Shown piece by piece: positions 1-11,653 of a DNA stretch of 64,000 nucleotides. The DNA is from Taxillus chinensis (lineage: Eukaryota; Streptophyta; Magnoliopsida; Santalales; Loranthaceae), in NCBI GenBank assembly GCA_023512835.1, contig CM042091.1, positions 42,236,107 through 42,300,106 of the forward strand, given 5' to 3'. A program made the translations under genes and the position numbers. The notes under the pieces are model-generated. The model saw only the letters and a list, made by a program, of their open reading frames with translations, did not search any database and had not been told where the DNA came from. Numbering within the stretch: position 1 is the stretch's first letter; each line of letters begins with the position of its first letter.

Positions 1-2043
1 TTCTCTTAGCAAAGACGCTGCATAGGACTTCATTGCTTTCGAATGCTTCATCCACATCGGAAGGGTCAAACGCCGCATATGATGGGAGGAAGGTGTCGGC
101 GCGGATGAGGAGGATGGAGGAGGGGCTGGAGCGTAGTAGAGGAGCTTGGGCCGAGAAAGCGGCTTCGTTTGGGAATTTGAACTCCCTGAAGCACCGAAGA
201 GGCGGGCCGCTTCTCGGCCCGAGTAGATGGTTGTGGTGCGAAGGAGCGAGAAGGGGCGGACGGATCGAGATGACACTCTCTCCCCGGTTTGGCGTATCGG
301 CCGGGAAGCAACGGGAGGACGAGCCATTATTTGCGCCAGGTCCGCGAAGGAGGTAGACAATGAATGGACGGACGAGGCGACGAGATCCATTTTCGCTCCA
401 TGGAGGTGGAGGAGTCAGTGAGAGCAGAGAGGAGTTGGGCGCCAAGTGCATCAACCTTGGCGGCGATGGCGGAAATTTGGGTGCTGTGAGCCTGGGCGTG
501 GCGGTCCAGCTGGGTGGAGACCACAGCGTCGGAGTGAACCGTGCCAAAAGAAGCACGCCCGAGGACCAACTCCGGAGCTTTGGAGGACTCCCCCGCATGA
601 ACAGGGAGCAGGAGTATCTTGGCGAGAGGAGTCCGCAGGAGTATCGGCAGCAGAGAAGGGGCATCCGGAGCATCGAGGCATCCGGAGCAGTGGTGACCCG
701 CTTTGACCAGGAGAGGTCAACCACGGGAATGGCGGCAACGGAGAAGAGGGGCCAGCCTTAGCGGGGGGAAGGACCCCGGGCGGAAAGGACCGGGCCGGGA
801 GGGGGTAGGGAATGGCACATCTGGAATGGAAGCCGGCGTAAGAAAGCCGTGATCCAAGTTCCAGATGATCATTGTCTCCGGGGATTGGGTATGTCGTGTG
901 TAAAACACCCGGAGATCGTTGTCAGGAATGGAGGCAGTGTGGGCAAGGCTAAAACGGAGCCATAGGTCCGTTAGAGTGTCGGCGGAGAGATGGTCTAGGT
1001 AATCTCGGGGTTGAGGTAGGGGAGGCAAAGGAGCTTCAGGAGTAGATTCCGAGACATCAGCATTGGCTGCAGCAACAGCGGTGTCAACCGCGGCAGCAAT
1101 AGCGGAGGTGGAGGGAGTAGGGACATCTGCAGCAGAGGGGACTGAAGAAATAGTGTTAGGGGCACTGCACTAAGATGGCCCCGCAACCTCGGACGGGTCG
1201 GCACGAACGCTGTGCTGGGAGGCTCGAGAGTGGGAAGGTGCTGCAACGGACCGAATCCGGGAGGATCGGGGTGCAGAACTGACGTCGGGGGCTTGGCTGT
1301 CGGAGGGGTCACCAACAGAACTGCCTTGTTGTTCCGAGGCAGGGAGAATGCGGAGAGCTGCAGATGGTCGGCGGGCTGTCATGTTCCCATCCGGCGTAAG
1401 ATAACGAAGGTAATAAGCCGAAGGAAATGGAACAGCATCATATCGGGCGAAATGGTCCGGATTAAGATGCCGGAAGACAATGCTGAGGATGCGCCCGAAG
1501 GAACGATTCTTGGGACCATTCTGCAGCAATCGAAACAAGAACATCCCCCAATCCATCGGAAGACCTTCAAAAACGCCATACATGGCCAGGAGAAGGTCGT
1601 ACGGAACGGAGTCCAGGGCGGATGTGCGAGCCAGTAGACATCGACCCAAGATGGTCGCCATACATCGATAGCGACCTTGGAAGGATTCCACCTTGTATTC
1701 CTTCCCTTTTTGTGTGCAACCCATAGAAGCCGCCATTGAATCGGCATCTGGGCGCTGAGGTTCACCAGGAGGTAGGTGGAGAGCAGCGCGGAGAACGGTC
1801 GGAGTGATGGTGATGAATTCACCGCGGACATAGGAGATGATGGAGTCGGTGGTGCAGCGAATCCGTTGGTAATACTCAATGATGTCGTCGATAAGAAGAT
1901 CGACGGGATTGGAGATCAAGTTGAGTAGATGCGAGGCTTCAAAGAGAGGGCGAAGTTGGAGAAACCAGTCTGGAGGATTAGATACAGCACTCCAATCGAC
2001 CAGATGGCCAGGATTAACGCCGGAGAGAGATTCTGGGTGCCAT
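1..2043 (-). pseudogene. Extra ORF of copia S1 (plant-transposon-protein-like domain, Pro/Ser/Ala-rich linker; protease part outside window)
   Basis: The start is taken at 2043 because the same Met-Ala-Pro-Arg-Ile-Ser opening occurs in copies C (30497) and D (56327). In S1 a two-base difference just after it shifts the frame, so the longest open frame instead runs from 2240 to 1170 (356 aa). The globular N-terminal domain includes an ITPTVLR..LHLP motif, F.GRYRC, GRC.L..TS and MYGVFEGLPMDW, and is homologous to the Athila extra ORF at 40275. It is followed by a low-complexity Pro/Ala/Ser linker and a short basic IPKRSRF stretch near 165-185 that could be a nuclear signal. Frameshifts near 1170, 995 and 720 break it. 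By comparison with C and D, the Ulp1-like protease should lie left of position 1. Function is unknown. Confidence 0.75.
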
Positions 2044-3720
2044 TGCAGATGAAATTTGAAGGACAAGAGGAAAGGTGAGGTCTTGGCGATGGAAGGAACA
2101 ACGAGAGGTTTAGGGATTTGAAATGAGCAATACTCGTGCTTCGCAGGAATGACCAGAACATATAAGACCGAGTCCGCAAATGTCAGCGGGTCTAGGAATT
2201 GGCGAGTGAAACAGGGACCCGCTTGACAGGCTGATGTCATTAGTCTGGATATCGATGCGCCTCCGAATGAAACGATGTCGTGGAGACCGCATGACCAAAT
2301 AAGTGTAACAGCTGGTTGCCATCCAGAGTAGTGTGTGTGTGCATCCCGAGATTTGCATTTAATGAATCATCATGATTCCTCCTCAAAAGCACGCGACATA
2401 TAGGAAGACTTGGATTGTCGCAATTAGACCGTGTCGAGAGTCCGGAGGAATGAACCGACAATCATCCGGAGTAAATAATAGTCGAGGAAGAGTATCCGGA
2501 TGAAAAGTAGACCGTGTCCGTAGTAGACGAGTTCGGTGAGAGAGTAAAGTAGATTCCTTTGCGATCAATAAGTCGAAGAGAAGAGAAGTACCACAACACT
2601 TCAAATCCAATACTATGGACTAGATTTATCGATACGGTTGCAAAGAAAATCTGAACCTGTAGCTAAAAAAACGAACTGGAAATACAAAAGCTTAACAGGC
2701 AAGGATTAGTACGGATTAGAGAAAATAATCAGTGAAAAACGACATAATCCGAACTAATGAGAAACAGAACTTATGCATTACAAAGCATGTAAGAGACATA
2801 TACATACGTGAGAATGATCAATATTACCTGAATCGGGGCATATGTCGGATAACAATACACAAGTTCATATAGGTCAACATAACAAAACCGTCTTGCCTGA
2901 ACAACGTAGCTAAGATTAATTAAAGATCATATGATTTGGCCAATTTAGGATTCATGAGTGAAAAATGAGGAAGTGAACACATGTCAAAAGTAAGAAGGTG
3001 ATTAGTCGATTAAAATGCATGGTTGAAGAAAGAAAATACATCCAAGCATGCCACTTTTCTGATCCAAAACAGCATGTCCAGTCAAATCCGGAAGTAAAAG
3101 TTTAGAAGAGGGAGTATCCGAGACATATTAGGGATTCATTACTGCTCCCCCGTAGATCATGTAATCCTCTCAATGAAAAGCTCCCCCTCAAATAGACAGC
3201 CAGGAAAGAGGTCATGAGACATATACGGGGGTATTCCTGAATAATATGTAAAGCATTTTCTCCCCCGTAGATTGTGCAATCCTCTCGGTTGACCTTTCCG
3301 GTTTGTAGAAATTCAGCACTGTCTATCTTATTAGAAAACTATACTTCAGAAGCTGATCAGACTGCGATTGAGTATTCATCCACCAGGCATTTCGAGCTAT
3401 CCCATTTCATTTCTTCAACTATACATGTTAATAGAGTAATCTAAATGAACATGCTATTGTCATGTGGGAATCTGTGGAAATTAAGATCATGAAACTAGAA
3501 AGAGGTAAATCATATAAACTTTAGTCATGTTAGCTTAAACGACTTCAGTCGGGAAACGCAAGCATCCTCCCAATTTGAAGTTGATATTAATATCAGAAGC
3601 ATGAAGCCGTTAATCAGTAAGTATGATCAGCATTAAAGTCGGTATGTATCTTCTACTTTCAATAAAAGCACCATGCATGTTCTGATAGTAAGTATACTGT
3701 TGGGTAATGTAAATGTGAAG
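2044..3720 (-). other. Non-coding spacer between extra ORF and pol of copia S1
   Basis: AT-rich with no convincing coding frame; small ORFs at 2110-2610 are not conserved in C or D. On the minus strand it holds three short purine-tract motifs with a GGGGGAG core (around 3146, 3181 and 3261). The corresponding spacers of C (29273-29397) and D (57430-57550) hold the same trio, though the third copy in D is shortened. A leader or promoter for the extra ORF could lie here, but I see no clear TATA box. Confidence 0.7.
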
Positions 3721-5250
3721 CTATGCAGAGAAGTCAAGCATACCTAATCGGATGAGTAGTTCAGAGAATCTTGCATCAGGTAGGGGCTTTGTAAGAATGT
3801 CTGCTAATTGATCTTCAGTAGCAACATGTTCCAGTGAAATATGCTTTTTGAGAACATGATCGCGTATGAAGTGATACCTGACCTCAATATGCTTCGTCTT
3901 AGGATGCATGACAGGATTGTTGCTGATAGCAATTGCACTAGTGTTGTCGCAGTAGAGTGGAATAGATGACATGTTGAAACCGTAGTCGATAAGTTAACTT
4001 TGCATCCAGAGTAGCCGTGCGCAAAGCAACTCCCAAGAGCTATATATTCCGCCTCGGCAGTAGAGGTTTATACGGAATTCGCTTCTTCCGAACCATGAGA
4101 TTAATCTATTTCCAAGAAACCGACACGTACCACTTGTGCTCTTCCTTGTCGATGCGACATCCAGTGAGTCGGCATCGAGTATCCTGGATAAGGTGAAGTT
4201 GGACTCCTTTGGGTACCGAGTCCCAAATTCATCATTCCCTTGAGATACCTTAATATCCGTTTAACATGAAGCATATGTGACTCCTTGGGATTCGCCTGAT
4301 ATCGTGCATGCAAGTTGCAAACATTATGTCTGGGCGACTTGTCGGAAGATACGAACAATGATCCTATCATCCCTCCGTAGTCAGTCACATTTACTTGATA
4401 TGCCATCCACATCAGGATCTAACTTGGCACTGACAGGCATGGGAGTTTTAACGGGAGATGAACCTTCCATACCAAACTTCTTAATAAGATCGCGTGTGTA
4501 CTTAGCTTGATTAATGAATATTCCTTCCTTCAATTGTTTAACTTTTATTCCAAGGAAGTAGGACAGTTCTCCCATCATGCTCATCTCAAACTTGCCTGTC
4601 ATCAACTTAGCAAACTCTTCACAAAGCTTCGGATTCGTTGATCCGAAAATGATATCATCCACGTATATCTGTACAATTAGAGTGTGTCCTTTCTCTTTTC
4701 CTAGAAATAAGGTGGTGTCAATCTTCCCTTTTTGGAAGTTGTGAGCTAGTAGGAATTTTGACAGTGTGTCGTACCAGGCTCTTGGAGCTTGCTTCAAACC
4801 GTATAAAGCTTTCCGAAGTTTGTAGACCAGATGTCCTGCTTTAGGTTCAATGAAACCGGGAGGTTGTTCTACGTAAACCTCCTCTTGAAGATCTCCATTC
4901 AGGAATGCGCTCTTGACGTCCATTTGATAAACTATGAAGTTTTCATATGAAGCGTATGCCGAAACATCCGAATTGCCTCAAGTCTTGCTCTTGGAGCAAA
5001 GGTCTCATCATAGTCTATTCCTTCTTCTTGACGATATCCTTTCGCTACCAGTCTGGCTTTGTTCCGGATTACTATTCCATCCGTATCAAGCTTGCTCCGG
5101 AACACCCATTTAACTCCAATGACTTGCTGAGACTTAGGCCTTGGTACTAAGGTCCACACATTGTTCCTCTTAAATTGATTCAGCTCTTCTTGCATGGCTT
5201 CTATCCAATTTGAATCCTGAAGAGCTTCATCTACCACCTTTGGTTCTATT
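3721..5250 (-). pseudogene. Copia S1 reverse transcriptase-RNase H
   Basis: The RT N-terminus ([34 protein letters not shown]) is at about 5120-4960. RT continues in a shifted frame from 4923 with [24 protein letters not shown] and the catalytic YVDD (IYVDDIIFGS near 4650). The RNase H end is at 3972-3721 (TKHIEVRYHFIRDH, LADILTKPLP, ending RLGMLDFSA). Breaks lie at about 4960 and 4380-4410 and in the decayed tether/RNase H core at 3980-4100. In the element this enzyme would copy the RNA and degrade the template. The stop after RLGMLDFSA matches the family end of pol. Confidence 0.85.
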
Positions 5251-7127
5251 TGAGATAGAAAACACGAGTAAAGACTCATGTTTGAGGTGGCTGCTCTTGT
5301 CCTTACACCAACAGTAGGATCACCAATCACTTGATCTGAGGGATGGTTTTGGGTCCATCTATAATTCTGTGCATGTGATGGTTGATCGTGAATAATTTGA
5401 AGCTCTGCCAGATTTGGTGGTTCACGTATATCTGCTGGTTGAGCTTCTTCCGGACCAGATGTTTTCGTATTAGAAGGTACGGTTGAACTAGATGGTTCTT
5501 CAACACTGTTTCTGTCAGTGTTAACTTGTCCGGACGGACTTGAAGGTGCTCCGGAATTTTGGGTATCCGTAGGAGTATGTCTGGAGCTAAACAGTAGTCC
5601 AGAGTCCGAGTCATCCGTAGCATCGTCCATATCATTTCTTTGTGCTCCTCCTGGTGCCGCTTGGTTGGTCAAGATGTATAACAGAACGGTCATAAACTTT
5701 GAATAGTCGATGTTGTTGTCTTGAACCTGTACATTAGAACTTGAAGAAGCAACTTTTGACCAATCAAGATTAGTTTCATCAAAGGTCACATGGATAGATT
5801 CTTCAACTTTAAAAAGTTTTCTATTGAAGACACGATAAGCCTTGCTATGTAGTGAGTACCCGACAAACATCCCATCATTAGATTTTGGTTCAAATTTATT
5901 CCGGGTCTCTTTGCTATTTATCAATATATAGCAAGTACACCCAAAAGCTCTGAAATGTGAAATTGAAGGTTTTCGTCCTCTCCACATCTCATAGGCTATT
6001 TTCATGGTAGATTTATTTATTAGAGTTCGCTTCGAACATAGCAGAGGTGGACACAACTTCAACCCATGGACCGAGAGGAAGTGTTGCCCCTGCTAACATG
6101 GATCTACCAGCTTCAACTAAAGTACGATTCTTGCGCTCAGCTACCCCATTTTGTTGTGGAGTTCTGGGAGCAGAGAAGTCATGCTGTATGCCCTGTTCAG
6201 AACAATATGATCTCATTTCTGAAAAATCAAATTCTGTACCATGATCACTCCTGATGCACTTTATGCTCAGTCCTTGTGAGTTGCTTATCCAGTTGAAAAG
6301 ATCTACTAGATGTTCAAAAGTTTGATCCTTTGATATCAGGAACATCACGCAAGTGTATCTGGTGAAATCATCGATAACCACAAAGGTATATCTCGCACCA
6401 GCCAGAGACGAAACAGAAATAGGACAACAGAGGTCCATATGAAGAAGTTGTAGAAGAGCAGTTATTGAATTAATTGATTTGCTCTTAAAGCTATGTTTGG
6501 TCTGTTTGCCCAGTTGGCATTCTCGACAAAGAGTGTCTCTGGAGAATTTGAGTTTAGGTAGACCAGTGACAAGATCAAGTGACGCTAACTTAGACAATGT
6601 CTTAAAGTTTAAATGTGCGCATCGCTTGTGCCATAACCAACTATCTTCATCTGAAGCTTTAGTGAGGAAGCATACGGGTCGAAGAATTATTTCTTAAGAC
6701 CACCTGAGTATATGTCCCCATCTCTTGATCCGGATAACTTAATATCTCCTGGATAAGTTTTCTCTTCTTGACAGGAGTTGGACATAAAGGAAACAAGAAA
6801 TCCTTTGCCACATAAATTACTGACACTTAGCAAATTATGTTTCAAACCTTCGACTAGTGCAACTCTAGTGATTGATACACAGCCATTAGTTAAAGTGCCA
6901 TACCCGACAAATTACCTTTGCTTTGTCACCATATGAAACGGATGGACCTCGTTTTTCATTAACTTCTACGAGCGAGTCCGATCACCCGTCATATGTCCGG
7001 AGCATCCACTATCGAGGATCCACTTGCTTTGATTGATCTTTAACTTCAAGTGATCCGGCAATGCATTCCAGAGATGCTCTGAAAGACAACGGTTTACACT
7101 TTTGGTGCCCAAACTTATTTCGGGCGG
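5251..7127 (-). pseudogene. Copia S1 protease-integrase region
   Basis: From right to left: an aspartic protease remnant with DSGCSGHMT around 7010-6985, broken by frameshifts; the GAG pre-integrase zinc domain ([13 protein letters not shown] near 6535-6480); and the integrase core in 6597-6013 ([42 protein letters not shown], so D, D and E are visible). Integrase continues in a shifted frame from 6062 ([33 protein letters not shown]), then an acidic Ser/Thr/Pro-rich linker before RT. A Gly to Cys change in the usual MDLCGP motif and the shift near 6040 indicate inactivation. Confidence 0.83.
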
Positions 7128-9389
7128 TTAGAGAGAGCAGCAGATATCAACGATTCCGGATTTGATTTTGCTAGGACTTTTAGCTCTCCAAGTTGACTTT
7201 AACTTGTTAGTTTCAACTGCTTCTTTTATTTGGGTTTTCTTGGGAGAGACACTCCTTTGAGGTTTAGATTTTATTTTGCTCGAAGAAACCCTTTTATTAA
7301 ACTGATCTTTATTGGATTGAATTTGATTACAAAGCCAGTTATCAGATAAACTCCAACATTCATAGTGATAATGACCCATTTCCCTACAGATGGAATAGAC
7401 ACTATAATGTGAAATACAAACAGGGGATATAGGTCTCTTAGATTTTACAGACTTTCTACTTTGTTCCCTGTGGCCTAATTCTTTGCGTTTGGGTGACATG
7501 CTCTTGGCCCTAGATGCGTCAGCCTTAGCCTTTCCTTTCTTTTTGGGTGCTACAGTTTTGGCTTTAACCGCAAGCAACCTTCCCTTCATCATTAGTTACG
7601 GGTCTTCGCTTCGGGAAGTGTAATAACACCTCAACTCCACAGTCATAAACTATGGTGCCACCTGAAATGAAACCATCCAATGGTTTAGATGTACTAACAG
7701 GATATAAGTTGGTTAGTTTAGGAGTGAAATCCGAAGGGCACTCAGTAGCTTGAGCTATAGAAGTCGATGGTTCTGAACCTAGGCCAGGTTTGACGTAGAT
7801 GTTGTCAGGATTAGTCCTAAAGGTAGAGGCTATTTCCCCGGATTTTAGCCACTTACGATTTATTTCCCTTTCCTGTTCTAGTTCATTTTCGAGTTGTTTC
7901 ACAATAACTTTTAGGCCCGTTAGGTTGGTATTTAACAGATGATTTTCAGCTCTTAGATTATGATACCAAGCCTCTTTTCCTCTGAAGTCAGCTATGTCCT
8001 TTTCAAGTCTAGTGATAGTAAATTCAAGGCGTTTATTCTGACTTTCCACATCTTTGTACATTTGAGTAATTATTTGTCTCTCATTCTTTTCATGATCACG
8101 TTCACTAATAAGAGATTCTAATTGACTCATGAGATCAGAGATAGAAGGTACCTCAGTATTTGCCATGAGGCAGATGTTTGGCTTAGGAGTTGGCTCATCA
8201 TCCGAGGATTCTTCCTCTTCTTCCGAGCCACTGACGTACTTTGTCACGAACGCCTTTCTCTTGTTCTTGCTGTTGTCTGAGGTGGAACGGCGAGGAGTTA
8301 CCTTGTCACTTTTCTCGGCCACTTTTGATTTGGATATGCATTCCTTGGCCCAATGACCGGGTTTCCCATAGTTGAAGCATTCTTGGGAGCTCGACTCCGA
8401 TCGTTCCTTCCTTCTGGATGATGAGGAGCCTCTTCTAAATCCTTTTCTACTTTTCCGAAGGAATCGTTCAAAGGATTTGACAAGAAGAGCTATTTCCTCT
8501 TCTGCGTCTAAGTCAGAATTCTCTGACTCATCCGTATCATCCTCTTGATGATTACTGGAGCATTCCGTAGCTTTGAGAGCTACCCCTTTTTCTTTCCGAG
8601 CTATCTTCTCATCACGGTCAGTGTATTTGAATCTGACCTCATGAGTTCGAAGCTCTCCATATATTTCCTCAAGGGCAGTGAATGGCCAATTTTTGTCAGC
8701 TTGCATCTGGAGCTGCTTGGAGTAGTATCGATCTGGCAAGGATCGAAAGAACTTGTCATTTATTTGAGACTGAGTGTAGTGCTCATTGACAGTTTTTAGC
8801 TCTAGAATGAGCTTGCCGAATCTCCGATAAATGCTTTCAAGGGATTCGCCAGGTTTGTGATTGAAACTCTCAAAATTTTGTCTAAGAGCACATATCACAT
8901 TTTGCATTTGGGACCGACTCCCCTCATAGAGGATTGTCGGTTTATCCCAAACACTTTTCTTTGTCGTGCAGCCCTGGACGTCCGTGAAAGCCTCGGAATC
9001 CAAAGATGATGTAACATAAGCCAGAGCCTTTTCACTAGCACACTGCCAGGCTCTTTCATTATTGGTAAGTTCAGCATCCGTCTTTGGCCTCCTAACTCCA
9101 TGTTCTCCGATAGTCATCAGAATTGGAATCTCCTGATGAAGACATGGCCACATGAGATGATCATGGCACACCATAAACATCTTCATGCGAGCTTTCTACT
9201 GGGAGAAAAGATCAGGTGTGAATTTGGGCAGTTTCGTCAGAGTAAAACCAGAACTCCGTGGTTGAGGAGCGGCGGCGGCAGCAGTTGAGGTGGGTCGACG
9301 TTTTCACCGTCGCTTCGATTTGGGATGGGCTCTTGTGCACCTCCAGAGTTAAGGCGAGTGTTGAATAGCATACTGCTTTCTTCGGCCAT
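7128..9389 (-). pseudogene. Copia S1 gag
   Basis: The start at 9389 is chosen because the Met-Ala-Glu-Glu-Ser-Ser-Met-Leu opening matches C (23138) and D (63662) and sits about 50 bases inside the primer site. A frameshift near 9280 and an in-frame TAG at 9196-9198 (replacing Trp in a conserved FSQW) leave a 540-aa open frame 9186-7564. That frame has the UBN2-type capsid domain (RAWQCASEKALAYV ... FFRSLPDRYY), an acidic Ser/Glu region, a zinc knuckle whose second Cys is Tyr (CFNYGKPGHWAKEC, about 8379-8338), and a long coiled coil (8110-7850). A frameshift at about 7590 leads to a Lys/Ser-rich tail with a second degenerate knuckle (ICREMGHYHYEC). Confidence 0.85.
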
Positions 9390-9436
9390 TGCTTAGAGTA
9401 AAAGAGTAGGATCTTTACTTTTGAACAAATAGACTT

Positions 9437-9448
9437 GCTTTGATACCA
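9437..9448 (-). promoter_or_regulatory. Primer-binding site of copia S1 (initiator-Met tRNA type)
   Basis: On the minus strand it reads TGGTATCAAAGC, one mismatch from the common plant copia site TGGTATCAGAGC, and begins two bases inside the LTR end. It primes minus-strand DNA synthesis. Confidence 0.85.
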
Positions 9449-9450
9449 CT

Positions 9451-10718
9451 TGATGGTCCCTTGGAGCCTAGAGAGGGGTGAATAGGCTCTTATCTAAACT
9501 CTTTTTATCTCTTAAGGCACTACACTAATCTAGTCAAGTGATAGAATCATTGCGGAAGATAACCAGATAGTGGAAGTATTTTGTTTTATTATCAAGAGAT
9601 AAATACAACAAAATAGAAGCAAGACTCTCTTACACTCTGTTTACAAAGGGATTCACACACTAGCCTAGATTACTTCTTTGAGCTCTTGTGCATACACAGG
9701 TTATTCAGGCTTGTTCGCACACGTACACACAGTTTTACAAATATACAAGTATGAATATTTATACAAACATTCCTAAGAGACAATCTTGGAACTTGTAGTT
9801 CCGGAATGCGTTCAGCACTAACTATTCCTCGATAATCTCTTTGTCTTGACTGCTGCGGTTTGTGGAGCACAAGGTCTTGGGTTTGAAGAGTATAAGTGCA
9901 TTTGTGAGTTCCCAAATACAATTGAGGTTGTGTCCACATATCCGGATAATCCACGTGTAAGATTCTTTAGGTTCTCGATAAGTTTGTCTTACATCGGGAC
10001 GCCACAAGCTGATAACTTTAAATGCGGTGAGTTGAAGTAGTATCTTCTTGGTCCGGTGTAATTTTCCTTACTCCGTTGCTAATGAAGCTCGGAACCTTAC
10101 TCCGTGTCAGTGGTTGCTTACTCCGTATCTGTTTAGTACTGGAATCGTTAGTCCGTGTCAGCGCTTCCTTACTCTGCATGTAAGTTCCTTACTCTGTATG
10201 TAAATTGCTTACTCCGTATGTAAGTTCCTTACTCCGTATGTAAGTTCCTTACTCCGGGCGAGTCTAAGGGATCGGAATGCTTACTCCGTACTAGCGCTTC
10301 CTTACTCCGTATGAGTAAAGTTGTCTGGATTCCTTACTTTGCATCTAGTTTCCTTACTCCGTGCGAATAAAGACTCGGGTCCTTATTCCGCATTAATACT
10401 TCCTTACTCCGTATCAGTTTGACTTAGTCCGTTTGAGGCAATAGGAACATATTCCGCAATCCGTAGCTTTTAAGTTCTTAGTCCGCACGAATGTTTCTTA
10501 TTCCGTATGTATTGATGACTTGGTTATTTACCAAGTGTTTGACGACACTCACTCTTGTCCGGATCAGGATTATGTATCATGTCCTTAGCTTTACTCTCAC
10601 GAGTGCATCTACGGATTAATAACATATCTTCTGCAACGATCAAATAAACACAAAAGATCTCAGATCAAATTACATAAGGCTTTATCAGCATTATCCAAAT
10701 TCTGGGTTTGATCCAACA
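9451..10718 (-). repeat. 5' LTR of copia S1
   Basis: 1268 bp with TG...CA termini. It is homologous to the LTRs at 21835, 32991, 52234 and 63725. A TATA box (TATAAATA on the minus strand, 9756-9763) marks the promoter. The U3 part holds the TTACTCCG repeat array. Near the inner end is a short G run, which is variable in length between copies. Confidence 0.92.
10060..10515 (-). repeat. Degenerate TTACTCCG array in SIRE-like LTR
   Basis: About 20 copies of an 8-base core TTACTCCG (variants TTAGTCCG, TTATTCCG), each followed by 5-30 bases, often TATGTAAGTTCC. The core is given as read on the plus strand; it is CGGAGTAA in element orientation. Equivalent arrays occur at about 22080-22500, 33195-33660 and 52860-53215. 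It lies upstream of the LTR TATA box in element orientation, so it may be enhancer-like. Confidence 0.85.
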
Positions 10719-11653
10719 TCCACCGCCTTGCCTGCTTCATCCATATGTAGTTTGGTGTTTGTAGGAATGGGAGTTTTCATGTGTGTCACATCAATCATTT
10801 TAAACTTCTTAAGTATCTCCTTTGTGTACTTGGTTTGACTAATAAAAATTCCATCCTCCAACTGCTTGACCTCCAATCCAAGGAAGAATGAGAGTTCTCC
10901 CATCATACTCATTTCATATTCACTTTTCATTAGATGGGAGAAGTCTTCACATTGCTTTTTGTCCCTTGATCCGAAAATGATGTCATCCACATAAATTTGG
11001 ACTGGCAAGGGTGATCATTTTCCTTCCTTGAGAAACATTGTGGGGTCAATTTTGCCTTTTCTAAACTTATTCTTGATCAGAAACTTTGACAATGTTTCAT
11101 ACCATGCCCTGGGAGCTTGTTTTAGTCCATAAAGAGCCTTTTTCAGTTTGTATACTTTGTGTTCTTGGTTTGGCTCTAGAAATCTAGGTGGTTGTTCAAC
11201 ATAGACTTCTTCTTGGAGGTCTCCCTTCAAAAAAGCACTCTTGACATCCATCTGATAAACTTTGAAGTCCTTGAATGCTGCATATGCTAAGAACATGCGA
11301 ATAGCCTCCAGTCTAGCAACTGGTGCAAAGGTTTCATCATAGTCGATTCCTTCTTCTTGTCTGTATCCTTTTGCAACCAGTTTGGCCTTGTTTCTGATAA
11401 CAACACCATCAGCATCAAGTTTGTTTCTGAAGATCCATTTCACGCCAATGACTTGTTGTGATCTGGGCCTGTTGACCAACTCCCATACTTTCTGTCTTTT
11501 GAACTGATTTAATTCTTCTTGCATCGCATCAATCCAATGGTGATCCTGAACTTCATCATCGACTGATTTTGGCTCCACTTGTGATAGGAAACACATACAG
11601 ATTTTCATGAAGTGTGGCAGCCCTTGTTTTAACTCGTGCAGCAGGATCTCCAA
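10719..11653 (-). pseudogene. Copia-B2 reverse transcriptase fragment
   Basis: The frame 11653-11015 has the RT N-terminus ([71 protein letters not shown]). A shift at about 11012 leads to the frame below with the catalytic QIYVDDIIFGS and FFLGLEVKQLEDGIFISQTKYT. It stops at 10718, where S1 was inserted, so the RNase H is missing from this window. Compared with B1 it has Lys for Asn in AFLNGDL. Confidence 0.9.

Larger units (their letters stand above)
1..10718 (-). mobile_element. SIRE-like Ty1/copia element S1 (3' end outside window)
   Basis: Reading right to left: 5' LTR (9451-10718), primer site, gag, protease, integrase, reverse transcriptase, RNase H, a 1.7-kb spacer, then an extra ORF that runs off the left edge. 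The order PR-INT-RT-RH is diagnostic of Ty1/copia. The LTR has TG...CA ends (TGTTGGATC...GGGACCATCA). The outer edge at 10718 abuts copia-B reverse transcriptase sequence that is uninterrupted in the paralogue near 17704, which proves an insertion. The outer flank is TCCAC; its partner lies outside the window. Several frameshifts and stops make it non-autonomous as sequenced. The SIRE/Maximus assignment is inferred from gag length, primer site and the extra ORF, not from a phylogeny. Confidence 0.93.

Noticed and set aside
10060..10515. CRISPR-like array in the TTACTCCG region
   Set aside because: The repeat is 8 bases, spacing is irregular, the intervening sequence is itself similar between units, and the array lies inside a eukaryotic LTR with TATA box and TG...CA ends.
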